From an uncultured Erysipelotrichaceae bacterium (lineage in GTDB: Bacteria; Bacillota_I; Bacilli_A; RFN20; CAG-826): DNA of 41,764 nt. Within the stretch, counting starts at the first letter, position 1, and each line of letters opens with the position of its first letter. This document shows, in pieces, positions 8,532 through 15,733 of this stretch. The notes under the pieces were generated by a model. That model was not told where the DNA came from. It made no database searches and worked only from the letters and a program-made list of their open reading frames with translations. The translations under genes and the position numbers were made by a program. The DNA lies in the NCBI GenBank assembly GCA_902800905.1, contig CADCGC010000010.1:1-41764 (forward strand). The letters run 5' to 3'.

Positions 8532-9297
8532 CGACGTTAAATAAGCGACAAGTGTTCTTATAAATTACATCTTCGAGATGCTTTTTTGACATATCTTTTA
8601 GTCTTGCGATTTCTTCTAAAACAAGACAAATGTATTTGGGTTCGTTCTTTTCTCCACGATGTGGATGTGGAGTCAAATATGGAGCATCAGTTTCGATTAA
8701 TAATTTGTCTAATGGAACTTCTTCAGCGACCTCTTTTGGGGTCTTTGCATTGGTAAATGTAACGGTGCCGCCTAAGGCGATATGAAGTCCTAAATCAATA
8801 ACTGTTTTCATGGTTTCAACACTACCAGAATAGCAGTGCATCACTCCTCCATATTTTGGGGTGTTTTCCTTTAAAATTTCAACACAGTCTTCTGTGCTTT
8901 CTCTATTATGAATTGAGATTGGTAAATGATGCTCGTTGGCGAGTTCAATTTGTTTAACAAACCAGGCCTTTTGATTCTCCCTTAAAATGGGATCTTTAAC
9001 CCAGTGATAATCGAGCCCAATCTCTCCAATTGCGACTACTTTTTTATTTGAAAGTAGTGATACAACTTCTTGATAATCTTCTTCTGTTACACCTTCAATT
9101 TCAGTTGGATGAAATCCTACTGCAGCGTAACAATCTTCATATCTATTAGCGATATCTACCGCTAGTAAAGATGAAGCTTTATCATATCCGACAACTAAAA
9201 ATTTCTTTACGCCAGTCTTTTTTGCAGCCTCAATGACTTCATCAATTCTTGGATAAAGGTTTTCATCATTTAAGTGACAATGTGAATCAAAAATCAT
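8524..9297 (-). CDS. tatD: TatD-family metal-dependent deoxyribonuclease
   Basis: Amidohydrolase-fold hydrolase of the TatD/YabD family, linked in other bacteria to 3'-5' exonuclease activity and DNA fragment degradation. The metal-binding N-terminal motif is FDSHCHLND. Further ligands lie in AVGFHPTE, AIGEIGLDYHWV (Glu), PISIHNRE, GVMHCYSGS and LIETDAPYLTPHPHRG. The 257 residues are typical. It sits two bases after mnmE and overlaps rnmV, so it belongs to the leftward operon. The physiological substrate cannot be told from sequence. Confidence 0.92.
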   Translation of the reverse strand: MIFDSHCHLNDENLYPRIDEVIEAAKKTGVKKFLVVGYDKASSLLAVDIANRYEDCYAAVGFHPTEIEGVTEEDYQEVVSLLSNKKVVAIGEIGLDYHWVKDPILRENQKAWFVKQIELANEHHLPISIHNRESTEDCVEILKENTPKYGGVMHCYSGSVETMKTVIDLGLHIALGGTVTFTNAKTPKEVAEEVPLDKLLIETDAPYLTPHPHRGEKNEPKYICLVLEEIARLKDMSKKHLEDVIYKNTCRLFNVDE

Positions 9298-9299
9298 AT

Positions 9300-10625
9300 C
9301 TATTTGCCAACACAGAATCTTGAGAATATCTCTTTAGAAATATCTGTTTGATTGTATTCTCCGAGCATTTCTAATGATGAGTTATATGCATCATGTAATG
9401 ACACACTTACTAAGTCGATTGGTAAATCATTTAAAGCGTCTTCTTTCGCTTTTAAGAGGCTTTCTTTAATGTTTTTTAATAAGCCTAATTGCCTAACGTT
9501 ATTAAGTGAAGGGGTCTTAAATGTTTCTTCTTTAAGACCTAATCTTTCATACACAGCATCCTTTAAAGGAGTAATGTCATTATTAAGTGCAGAGATTGAT
9601 ATTCCATCGACTGGTTTATTTGTTTTATCGACTTTGTTATAAGCGATGATGTGTGGAATATCTTTAACCAATTCTAATATTTCTTTATCTTGCTCATCTA
9701 GTTCACTAGATGCATCTAAAAGGACAATAACCAAATCAGCATTATTAATCGCATCTTTTGATTTTTCAACACCAATAGATTCAACCTTATCTTCGACGTC
9801 TCTAATTCCAGCGGTGTCCAAAAGATGTAAAACCACTCCATTAAGATTAATTTCACCTTCAACGATGTCTCTAGTTGTTCCTGCAATATCAGTAACGATG
9901 GCTTTAGATTCTCCTAATAAGGCATTAAGTAAAGATGATTTACCAACGTTTGGTTTACCAACAAGGGCAACTTTAATGCCTTCTTTGATGATTTTTCCTT
10001 TTTCGCCATTAGAGATTAGATTATCAATTACTGGAACAAGTTCATCCGCTAAAGAAACAACATGCCCCTTGTTTGCGACTTCGATATCTTCATATTCTGG
10101 ATAATCAATATTAACTTCGATTAAAGACAAAATATCTGCAATTCTAGTTTTAATAGGTGTGACTAGTTTACTAGTCTCTCCTTTCAAGGAGAGTAGTGAT
10201 AATTCTTTAGCCTCTTTTGTTGTCGCGTTAATGACATCATTAATTGCTTCAGCTTGAATTAAATCGATTCTTTCATGTAGGAACGCTCGAGATGTGAATT
10301 CACCATTTACTGCGAGTCTTGCGCCTTTTGAAAGGAGAAGTTGAATGATTTCGTTTGCAATTAAAACACTGCCATGGCATGTGATTTCTACTAAGTCTTC
10401 ACCAGTATATGATTTTGGACCTTTATAGATAGCTAAAACTACTTCATCAACTATCTTTCCTTCATCAATAATATGACCAATCAAAAGGGTTCTTTCTTTA
10501 ATATCTTTGATGTCTTTTGAAAAGCATTTTGAGACAATTTCAAAACAATCATCACCAGACACTCTAATGATGTGAAGTGCGCTTTTTAGTGGCGCAGTAG
10601 CTAAGGCAACAATTGTTTCAAACAT
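9300..10625 (-). CDS. mnmE: tRNA modification GTPase MnmE
   Basis: Works with MnmG to place aminomethyl-type groups on uridine 34 of tRNAs. The N-terminal formyl-THF-binding domain covers about residues 1-118, followed by a helical domain. An inserted Ras-like G domain carries G1 GKPNVGKS (223-230), G3 DTAG and G4 NKVD. The C-terminus is FCVGK, the form of the catalytic FCIGK with its Cys. Its 441 residues are usual. In most Bacillota mnmG and rsmG follow directly; here tatD does, so the partner gene must be elsewhere. AGGAGAAAAAG precedes the ATG. A hairpin with a T tract lies between jag and this gene and may lower read-through. Confidence 0.95.
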   Translation of the reverse strand: MFETIVALATAPLKSALHIIRVSGDDCFEIVSKCFSKDIKDIKERTLLIGHIIDEGKIVDEVVLAIYKGPKSYTGEDLVEITCHGSVLIANEIIQLLLSKGARLAVNGEFTSRAFLHERIDLIQAEAINDVINATTKEAKELSLLSLKGETSKLVTPIKTRIADILSLIEVNIDYPEYEDIEVANKGHVVSLADELVPVIDNLISNGEKGKIIKEGIKVALVGKPNVGKSSLLNALLGESKAIVTDIAGTTRDIVEGEINLNGVVLHLLDTAGIRDVEDKVESIGVEKSKDAINNADLVIVLLDASSELDEQDKEILELVKDIPHIIAYNKVDKTNKPVDGISISALNNDITPLKDAVYERLGLKEETFKTPSLNNVRQLGLLKNIKESLLKAKEDALNDLPIDLVSVSLHDAYNSSLEMLGEYNQTDISKEIFSRFCVGK

Positions 10626-10635
10626 CTTTTTCTCC

Positions 10636-10656
10636 TAAAAAGCACCCAAAGGGTGC
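10636..10656 (-). terminator. Intra-operon terminator between jag and mnmE
   Basis: Leftward, GCACCC-TTT-GGGTGC (10642-10656) is followed by TTTTTA. It is a compact 6-bp GC-rich stem just before the mnmE ribosome binding site. It may end most rpmH-jag transcripts or act as an attenuator for mnmE and downstream genes. Confidence 0.65.
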
Positions 10657-10666
10657 ATTTAGTAAA

Positions 10667-11281
10667 TTACTTATTATCTTTTGTTTCGACGTAAATAATT
10701 TGAACTTGTCTATGGCTGCCTTCACCGACTGATTCGGTTCTGATGTTTCTCCAACCGTTTAATGCGTTATGAATAGCGCGTCTTTCATCAGCTGGCATTG
10801 GATCAAAAGTATAAGTTGTCTTACTCTTTTGAACATCTTTAGCAACTTTTCTAGCAAGTCTTTCAAGTTTGGTGTACTTGTTATCTTTATATCCGTTGAT
10901 ATCAAGTAAGATTCTAAATCTTCTGTGGAAATAGTTATTAGTGGCGAGTTTCACTAATTCGTTAAGAGCTTGAAGAGTAACACCGTTCTTTCCAATTAAA
11001 ATTGGATTGTGAGTGCTATCTAATGTAATTCTAATTACATCGTCATCAAGTTTTGATTTAACAGAGCTTTCAATGCCTAGGGCATCGGTAGCGTTTAATA
11101 AGTAGTCTTCAGCATATCTGATTACATCAGCGAGATCATATACTTCGACTTGAACTTTCTTTGAGAATAATCCAACAGTTTTACCAGTATCACGATATAT
11201 AAGTTCGGTCATTGGTACACCTAACTCTTCAGAAGCTTTGGTTAAGGCTTCATCAATAGTTTTACCTGTATATATTTCCAT
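10667..11281 (-). CDS. jag: RNA-binding protein Jag/KhpB
   Basis: Single-stranded RNA-binding regulator that partners with KhpA in other Bacillota. Domains in order: Jag_N (1-48, IYTGKTIDEALTKASEELGV), a KH type II domain (about 75-125, with the GxxG loop GKNG), and an R3H domain (about 140-204, ERRAIHNAL followed by TESVGEGSHRQVQI, with the conserved Arg and His). The protein has 204 residues. It lies 22 nt after yidC, the almost universal rpmH-rnpA-yidC-jag arrangement. AAGGAGAA sits about ten bases before the ATG. Confidence 0.93.
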   Translation of the reverse strand: MEIYTGKTIDEALTKASEELGVPMTELIYRDTGKTVGLFSKKVQVEVYDLADVIRYAEDYLLNATDALGIESSVKSKLDDDVIRITLDSTHNPILIGKNGVTLQALNELVKLATNNYFHRRFRILLDINGYKDNKYTKLERLARKVAKDVQKSKTTYTFDPMPADERRAIHNALNGWRNIRTESVGEGSHRQVQIIYVETKDNK

Positions 11282-11303
11282 AAAATATATATTCTCCTTA
11301 ATC

Positions 11304-12836
11304 TTATTTCTTTTGTTTTTTGCTTGTTATAGCTTGTGTAATTATGGTTTGGGCGATTGAGAATAACGCTCCGACAAACCAATAAATACCCATAGCACTA
11401 ACGAGTGAGAATCCCATGAAAATAATCATTGCTAACATAACGTAAGTGAAGATTTTCATAGATCTGTTTTGTTGTGTTTGAGCTGGGTTCTTGCCTAATT
11501 TAGCAACTTTCTTAGCTTTTGCTTTTTGAATCCATTGTGGTAAGAGCATACTTACTGTTTGTGCTCCTGCCATTAGTAGGAACAAGAAGAAAGCAGTAAC
11601 AGCGGAATAGTTTCCAACTGATGTCCAGTTCGACGCAACAAAGAGAACGTCTTTAATACCTAGCGACAAGTGTAATCCGAAAAGTGTACCATTTGTAATT
11701 GCGCTTGATCCACTCAAAGCACCCCATACACAGATGAATACAGGGAATTGAATGACCATCACAATTAAACTTGTGAAAGGATTAATTTTGTTCTTTTTAT
11801 ACAAAGCATTCATTTCTTCCGCCATACGTTGTTTTTCATATTGATTCGTATTAGCGTTTGGATATTTGTTTTGAATCTTTGTAATTTCTGGTTGTAACTC
11901 AGTCATCTTGGCGTTACCTGCAGTTTGTTTGATAGTAGCAAGTAACATAAGTGATCTAATAATCAAAGTGACAAAAATGATACTGAATAATGATGCAACA
12001 CCACCTGAGGCACCTACACTTCTAAATCCAAAGTTGATTTGGTCAATCAACCATCCGATTGGGTAGACAAGTAAGCCTTCAAAGAAGCCTTTGCTCCATG
12101 CATAGCTCCAAGATTTTGCACTGATATAAACGCCGCTGGCGTCATATCCATAAGAGCCATATTTATCTTCTTTTGTTGTTAAACAAGTACGATATGTATT
12201 TGCGTAACCATTGATTTTGCTCTTATATACTCTGATGAAGTCTGTACTTGGGCATAAGTCAGCAGCAACAGTGGTTCTGACTTGTGCATCATATTCGTCA
12301 AAGACTTTCCACATAGATGAATCATCGTTGGCGATGAACTTAGCATAGCTATAGAAAGAGACATCACGATTGAACAAAGCAAGTTGTTCTTCGTTGCTCA
12401 AATCTCTAACAATGTTTTCGCCCTTACGATTAGCAGCCTCTAAGAGGATATTTTGTAAAACAATTTCATCTAATCTTTGGAAATAAGGAATTGAATGTTC
12501 ACTAACAGTGACATAGCCACTGTCTTTAGAAGACTTAATGATATCGTTGAGATATCTTAAGTGATCATTTTCGCCAAAACTAAAACCGCCAATATCATTG
12601 TTCCAAGTTGCAACTACTGCTTCATAGTTATTAATTGTGTATGTCTTTGATGTTTCGGCATCAGTAAATACAGCGTTTGTAGTACCGGCTTGATATCTAG
12701 TGATACCTGGTTCGAAGGCATACATGATTCTTGCAGAATCAGTAGGGGAACAGAATGATTGAGTACAACTTGTGACAGCAACTACTCCAAGGAGTAGCAT
12801 GCCAACACCTAAACCAATTTTAGTTCCTTTTTTCAT
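11304..12836 (-). CDS. yidC: YidC/Oxa1-family membrane insertase with large N-terminal ectodomain
   Basis: Inserts membrane proteins alone or with SecYEG. A lipoprotein signal (VVAVTSC, lipid-modified Cys24) is followed by an extracytoplasmic region of about 225 residues, then the conserved insertase core. Segments are at about 253-270, 278-302, 355-375, 410-432 and 463-500. The conserved hydrophilic-groove Arg is Arg294 (LIIRSLML), and the cytoplasmic helical hairpin contains ELQPEITKIQNKYP. At 510 residues it is about twice the length of Bacillus SpoIIIJ, all of the excess being in the ectodomain. The C-terminus is Lys-rich (TSKKQKK), as expected for ribosome contact. Its ATG overlaps the rnpA stop (ATGA). 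Confidence 0.9.
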   Translation of the reverse strand: MKKGTKIGLGVGMLLLGVVAVTSCTQSFCSPTDSARIMYAFEPGITRYQAGTTNAVFTDAETSKTYTINNYEAVVATWNNDIGGFSFGENDHLRYLNDIIKSSKDSGYVTVSEHSIPYFQRLDEIVLQNILLEAANRKGENIVRDLSNEEQLALFNRDVSFYSYAKFIANDDSSMWKVFDEYDAQVRTTVAADLCPSTDFIRVYKSKINGYANTYRTCLTTKEDKYGSYGYDASGVYISAKSWSYAWSKGFFEGLLVYPIGWLIDQINFGFRSVGASGGVASLFSIIFVTLIIRSLMLLATIKQTAGNAKMTELQPEITKIQNKYPNANTNQYEKQRMAEEMNALYKKNKINPFTSLIVMVIQFPVFICVWGALSGSSAITNGTLFGLHLSLGIKDVLFVASNWTSVGNYSAVTAFFLFLLMAGAQTVSMLLPQWIQKAKAKKVAKLGKNPAQTQQNRSMKIFTYVMLAMIIFMGFSLVSAMGIYWFVGALFSIAQTIITQAITSKKQKK

Positions 12837-13168
12837 TTTGTAATTCCTATCTTACTCAATAAATTATTGAGTTTTTCTTTATTGCTATTAAAATCTGAAT
12901 TTAAAAAATCAGGCTTAACAACAATAATTACATCGAATGTGTGAGATGAATAATCAATTAACGAGTCACACATAGCTCGTGTTTGTCTTTTAATTCTATT
13001 TCTGGTAACCGCGTTACCAATACGTTTTGAGACACTAATACCTACTCGACAAACAGATAATTCATTTTTTAAAAAATGAACAATATAAGGTGTCTCTTTG
13101 AGAGTTTTTCCTTTTTTAACCGTTGAAACAAACTCTTGTTTATCTTTTACTCGGTTGATTACTTTCAT
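12833..13168 (-). CDS. rnpA: Ribonuclease P protein component
   Basis: Protein subunit that helps the RNase P RNA bind pre-tRNA. The signature RNRIKRQTRA lies in the central helix, and VGISVSKRIGNAV precedes it. Length is 111 residues. It ends with TGA, overlapping the yidC ATG by four bases, direct evidence that UGA is a stop here. GGGAG precedes the ATG. It lies 30 nt after rpmH. Confidence 0.95.
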   Translation of the reverse strand: MKVINRVKDKQEFVSTVKKGKTLKETPYIVHFLKNELSVCRVGISVSKRIGNAVTRNRIKRQTRAMCDSLIDYSSHTFDVIIVVKPDFLNSDFNSNKEKLNNLLSKIGITK

Positions 13169-13198
13169 TTAAAACTCCCAAATGGATAAAGTGAAAAA

Positions 13199-13333
13199 TT
13201 AAGCAGTTAATTGCTTACGACCTTTAGCTCTTCTTCTAGCTAAAACTTTTCTACCATTAGCGGATTTCATTCTCGCTCTGAATCCAGCTTTGTGAGCATG
13301 TTTCACTTTACTTGGTTGATATGTTCTTTTCAT
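13199..13333 (-). CDS. rpmH: 50S ribosomal protein L34
   Basis: A 44-residue, highly basic protein starting [20 protein letters not shown] and continuing with [20 protein letters not shown], the near-invariant L34 sequence. GGAGG lies upstream of the ATG (reverse complement CCTCC at 13344-13348). It is first in the leftward operon next to oriC, the classical bacterial position, so dosage is highest during fast growth. Confidence 0.97.
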   Translation of the reverse strand: MKRTYQPSKVKHAHKAGFRARMKSANGRKVLARRRAKGRKQLTA

Positions 13334-13367
13334 GATACGTATTCCTCCAAAATTTTACGCACTAAAG

Positions 13368-13397
13368 ATTATAAATGTATTTATAAATTAAAGTCAA
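13368..13397 (-). promoter_or_regulatory. rpmH promoter
   Basis: TTGACT (reverse complement at 13392-13397), an 18-nt gap and a perfect TATAAT (13368-13373) form a strong vegetative promoter driving rpmH-rnpA-yidC-jag and probably beyond. Confidence 0.8.
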
Positions 13398-13402
13398 AGA
13401 AA

Positions 13403-13424
13403 TGTGCATATGCGTATATGCACA
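13403..13424. repeat. Palindrome TGTGCATAT-GCGT-ATATGCACA
   Basis: Perfect 9-bp arms with a 4-nt centre. It lies inside a 25-nt run (13402-13426) of strict purine-pyrimidine alternation, a sequence class that can adopt Z-form or cruciform structure under supercoiling. Confidence 0.85.
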
Positions 13425-13526
13425 CAGAAATTTTAATTTTTGTAATCAAAAATTAATTTGAAAAATATTTGATGACTCGATTAATTATAAAGATTAATGC
13501 GCAATTTATGTGTATAAATTATTCAT

Positions 13527-13555
13527 AAATAACGATTTAAAATAAATCGTTATTT
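13527..13555. repeat. Perfect 13-bp inverted repeat
   Basis: AAATAACGATTTA (13527-13539) and TAAATCGTTATTT (13543-13555) are separated by AAA. No T tract follows on either strand, so it is not an evident terminator. Confidence 0.9.
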
Positions 13556-13650
13556 AAAATATGCGCAGAACATACATATAGAGACAAAATCCGACTGCAT
13601 TTAGATCAATTTAGCGAATATGCACATTTCGCATGTATAATATACACATT

Positions 13651-13675
13651 TAAAGACTTCATATTGAAGTCTTTA
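13651..13675. repeat. Perfect 11-bp inverted repeat
   Basis: TAAAGACTTCA (13651-13661) and TGAAGTCTTTA (13665-13675) are separated by TAT. Neither side has a terminator-like T tract. Confidence 0.9.
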
Positions 13676-13764
13676 TACATATCATGCGCATCATATGGTT
13701 ATGCTAAGTAAATAGTGTTTCTTTAGACATGTACGCTTATGTTATGCGCATAAAATATACAAAC

Positions 13765-13788
13765 TAAAAACTTGTATACAAGTTTTTA
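13765..13788. repeat. 24-bp perfect palindrome
   Basis: The half site TAAAAACTTGTA is followed directly by its reverse complement with no spacer. It is symmetric like a dimeric protein operator and lies between rpmH and the DnaA boxes. Confidence 0.9.
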
Positions 13789-13897
13789 AACATAATACAC
13801 GCACATCATACACATATATGCAATTTAAAACGGCTCCTGGTGTATCGGTTATGACGATCAAATATTGAATTCTTAGTCAGTGTTACCATCTCACCGA

Positions 13898-13933
13898 TTA
13901 TCCACATTTTTTCTATCATTTACGTTATCCACA
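13898..13933 (+). other. DnaA boxes 1 and 2
   Basis: Two perfect TTATCCACA boxes at 13898-13906 and 13925-13933, same orientation, 27 bases apart. Confidence 0.9.
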
Positions 13934-13958
13934 ATTAACAATGGTTATTAGATTTCAA

Positions 13959-14016
13959 TTTGTAGTGTAATAAGAATAAGCTTTGCTTATTCATATGAAT
14001 ATCATTAAACTACAAA
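13959..14016. repeat. Large imperfect inverted repeat between DnaA boxes
   Basis: Outer arms TTTGTAGT (13959-13966) and ACTACAAA (14009-14016) enclose GAATAAGC-TTT-GCTTATTC (13974-13992) and the palindrome ATTCATATGAAT (13989-14000). It separates the two perfect boxes from the phased cluster. Confidence 0.7.
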
Positions 14017-14021
14017 AAAAT

Positions 14022-14071
14022 TAATCCACAAAAATCCACTTTTTCAACACACTATCCACCGTTTATCCACA
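14022..14071 (+). other. Helically phased DnaA box cluster
   Basis: Five box-like 9-mers in one orientation start at 14022 (TAATCCACA), 14032 (AAATCCACT), 14041 (TTTTCAACA), 14052 (CTATCCACC) and 14063 (TTATCCACA, perfect). Spacing is 9-11 bases, one helical turn, suitable for a DnaA filament on one face. Confidence 0.7.
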
Positions 14072-14080
14072 TTCAAAAAT

Positions 14081-14144
14081 TGTGGAAAACTTTTTTCTAA
14101 TTCCCTTAAGGGATTTGCGTTTCCCGTTTAAGTTATGTGGAAAA
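14081..14144 (-). other. Two reverse-oriented DnaA boxes
   Basis: TGTGGAAAA at 14081-14089 and 14136-14144, each one mismatch from TGTGGATAA. The palindrome TCCCTTAAGGGA (14102-14113) lies between them. Confidence 0.75.
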
Positions 14145-14165
14145 CTTTTTATCGTGATTTTTTTA

Positions 14166-14194
14166 TTAAAATAACTGCCGAATTACTTTATAAT
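14166..14194 (+). promoter_or_regulatory. dnaA promoter
   Basis: TTAAAA (14166-14171), 17 nt, TATAAT (14189-14194). The leader then carries GAGGTAGAAG just before the dnaA ATG. Because DnaA boxes lie just upstream, autoregulation is likely by analogy with other bacteria. Confidence 0.65.
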
Positions 14195-14222
14195 TTACTC
14201 ACACTAAAAGAGGTAGAAGTTT

Positions 14223-15608
14223 ATGGTGACGACTATTACAGAGCTCACAAAATTGTGGGAAAAAGCATTAAAGAAGATTCAACAAAAAATGAATGACGAT
14301 AGAAGTTTCGATTACTTCTTCTCCAATTCATACATCTACGAAAAAAACGGTTCTGTATTAGTTGTTGTTGCACCACATTTAGTCGCTAAGACAGTAATGG
14401 AAGGCAAGTATGCCTCACTTATTATCGATTCATTAAGCGAAATCGATGATGATGACTACGAAATTAAGGTTGTTACAAACGAAGATTTAGTTCAGCAAAG
14501 AAAAGATTCTAGGATTAATTCCTCAATCAAAGTTGAAGAAAAAGTCCCATCATATTTTGCTGATGCCGCTATAAAGAGCGATCTTAAGTTTTCAAACTTC
14601 GTTGTTGGCGAATTTAATAGCGATGCCCATAAGGCTGCTTTATATGTTGCCAAAAATGGTGGAACAATGTTCAACCCGCTCTTTATTTATTCACATTCTG
14701 GATTAGGCAAAACACACTTACTCCACGCTATTGGAAACGACATTAAAGAGAATAGAATGCCAGGTGCAAAAATCCTCTATATTTCAGCTCAAGAATTCGT
14801 TGAAGAATACATAAAATTTGTTACCGGAGAAAAGGAATCTCAATCAATAAAAGACTTCTTCAAAACCGTCGACATTCTCCTTTTAGATGATGTTCAATTT
14901 TTAGCAGGGAAGGTTAAATCACAAGAAATTTTCTTCTCAATTTATCAAGACATGATTAACAAGGGGAAACGTATCATTATCACTTCTGATAGACAGCCTG
15001 CAGAACTTCAAGGTTTGGAAGACAGATTAGTGACCAGATTCTCTCAAGGACTTACAGTCAAAATCAATGAGCCAGATGTTGATACATGCGTTGAAATTTT
15101 GAAGCAAAAAATTGTCACATCTGGGTTAAATATTGAAAAATTTGATGCAAATGTCATATATTTTCTCGCAGAAAAATATTCCAACAATTTAAGAGAACTT
15201 GAGGGTGCGTTCAATGCTTTAATGTTTAATTGCCTCAATTTATTAGATGAAGAAACAATTACAATGGATGTCGCAATTAAGGCGTTATCATCCATTAAAG
15301 GCGGCAAAAATATCGCTGCTCAATTAAGCGAACAAAAGATTCTAAACGTCGTTGCAAACTATTACAATCTTACTCCTGAACAACTCACAGGGAAGGATAG
15401 ATCCGGACAAATAGTTTTAGCAAGACATATCTCTATGTATTTGATTAGACAACACCTTGATGTCCCACTCAAAAAAATTGGTGAATTATTCGGCGGTAAA
15501 GATCACACAACAGTTATGTCTGCAATCACTAAAGTGGATAAAGAGTTGAAAACTGATATACAACTTCAAACCGCAATTAAAGATTTAGAAAAGAAAATTA
15601 AGGAATAA
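14223..15608 (+). CDS. dnaA: Chromosomal replication initiator DnaA
   Basis: AAA+ initiator that binds DnaA boxes and unwinds the origin. The N-terminal domain I (about 1-85) is followed by a short linker. The AAA+ core has Walker A SGLGKTHLL (around 159-167), Walker B ILLLDDVQF and the Arg-finger region. The C-terminal DNA-binding domain has the DnaA signature around GGKDHTTVMSAITKV. The 461 residues are normal. It is flanked on both sides by DnaA boxes. GAGGTAGAAG is the ribosome binding site. Cotranscription with dnaN is likely, as no terminator lies between them. Confidence 0.98.
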   Translation: MVTTITELTKLWEKALKKIQQKMNDDRSFDYFFSNSYIYEKNGSVLVVVAPHLVAKTVMEGKYASLIIDSLSEIDDDDYEIKVVTNEDLVQQRKDSRINSSIKVEEKVPSYFADAAIKSDLKFSNFVVGEFNSDAHKAALYVAKNGGTMFNPLFIYSHSGLGKTHLLHAIGNDIKENRMPGAKILYISAQEFVEEYIKFVTGEKESQSIKDFFKTVDILLLDDVQFLAGKVKSQEIFFSIYQDMINKGKRIIITSDRQPAELQGLEDRLVTRFSQGLTVKINEPDVDTCVEILKQKIVTSGLNIEKFDANVIYFLAEKYSNNLRELEGAFNALMFNCLNLLDEETITMDVAIKALSSIKGGKNIAAQLSEQKILNVVANYYNLTPEQLTGKDRSGQIVLARHISMYLIRQHLDVPLKKIGELFGGKDHTTVMSAITKVDKELKTDIQLQTAIKDLEKKIKE

Positions 15609-15665
15609 TTTATTAAAAATAAATAATCTTCTGTGTTAGAATTGTTTGTAAGAGACTTTGCAAAG

Positions 15666-15682
15666 TTATCCACATTTCCACA
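15666..15682 (+). other. DnaA boxes at the unwinding region
   Basis: A perfect TTATCCACA (15666-15674) is followed directly by TTTCCACA (15675-15682). They point toward the AT-rich tract just downstream. Confidence 0.85.
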
Positions 15683-15733
15683 GAGATAATAATAATTAAT
15701 AAAAATAAATAATATAAAAAAGAAGGTAATTCT
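15683..15733 (+). other. Candidate DNA unwinding element with DnaA-trio-like repeats
   Basis: After GAGA come three TAA triplets (15687-15695) and then an almost pure A/T stretch to the dnaN ribosome binding site. A double-stranded box pair next to repeated TAA/TAG-type triplets and AT-rich DNA matches the Bacillus basal origin unwinding system. With the upstream boxes this makes a bipartite origin. Confidence 0.65.

Larger units (their letters stand above)
13398..14222. other. Origin of replication, dnaA-upstream half (oriC)
   Basis: About 825 bases without a coding frame between the divergent rpmH and dnaA genes. The left part (13398-13830) is AT-rich, full of perfect palindromes and TGCGCA sites. 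The right part (13890-14150) carries DnaA boxes in both orientations. Strand bias of genes flips here, leftward on one side and rightward on the other, as expected at an origin. Confidence 0.9.

Noticed and set aside
9646-10104. 152-codon open frame on the plus strand inside mnmE
   Set aside because: Antisense to the MnmE G domain; Ser/Leu/Thr-rich shadow translation with no homology pattern.
13434-13900. CRISPR array or tandem direct repeats in the origin
   Set aside because: The repeats are unrelated inverted repeats, not evenly sized direct repeats with unique spacers.
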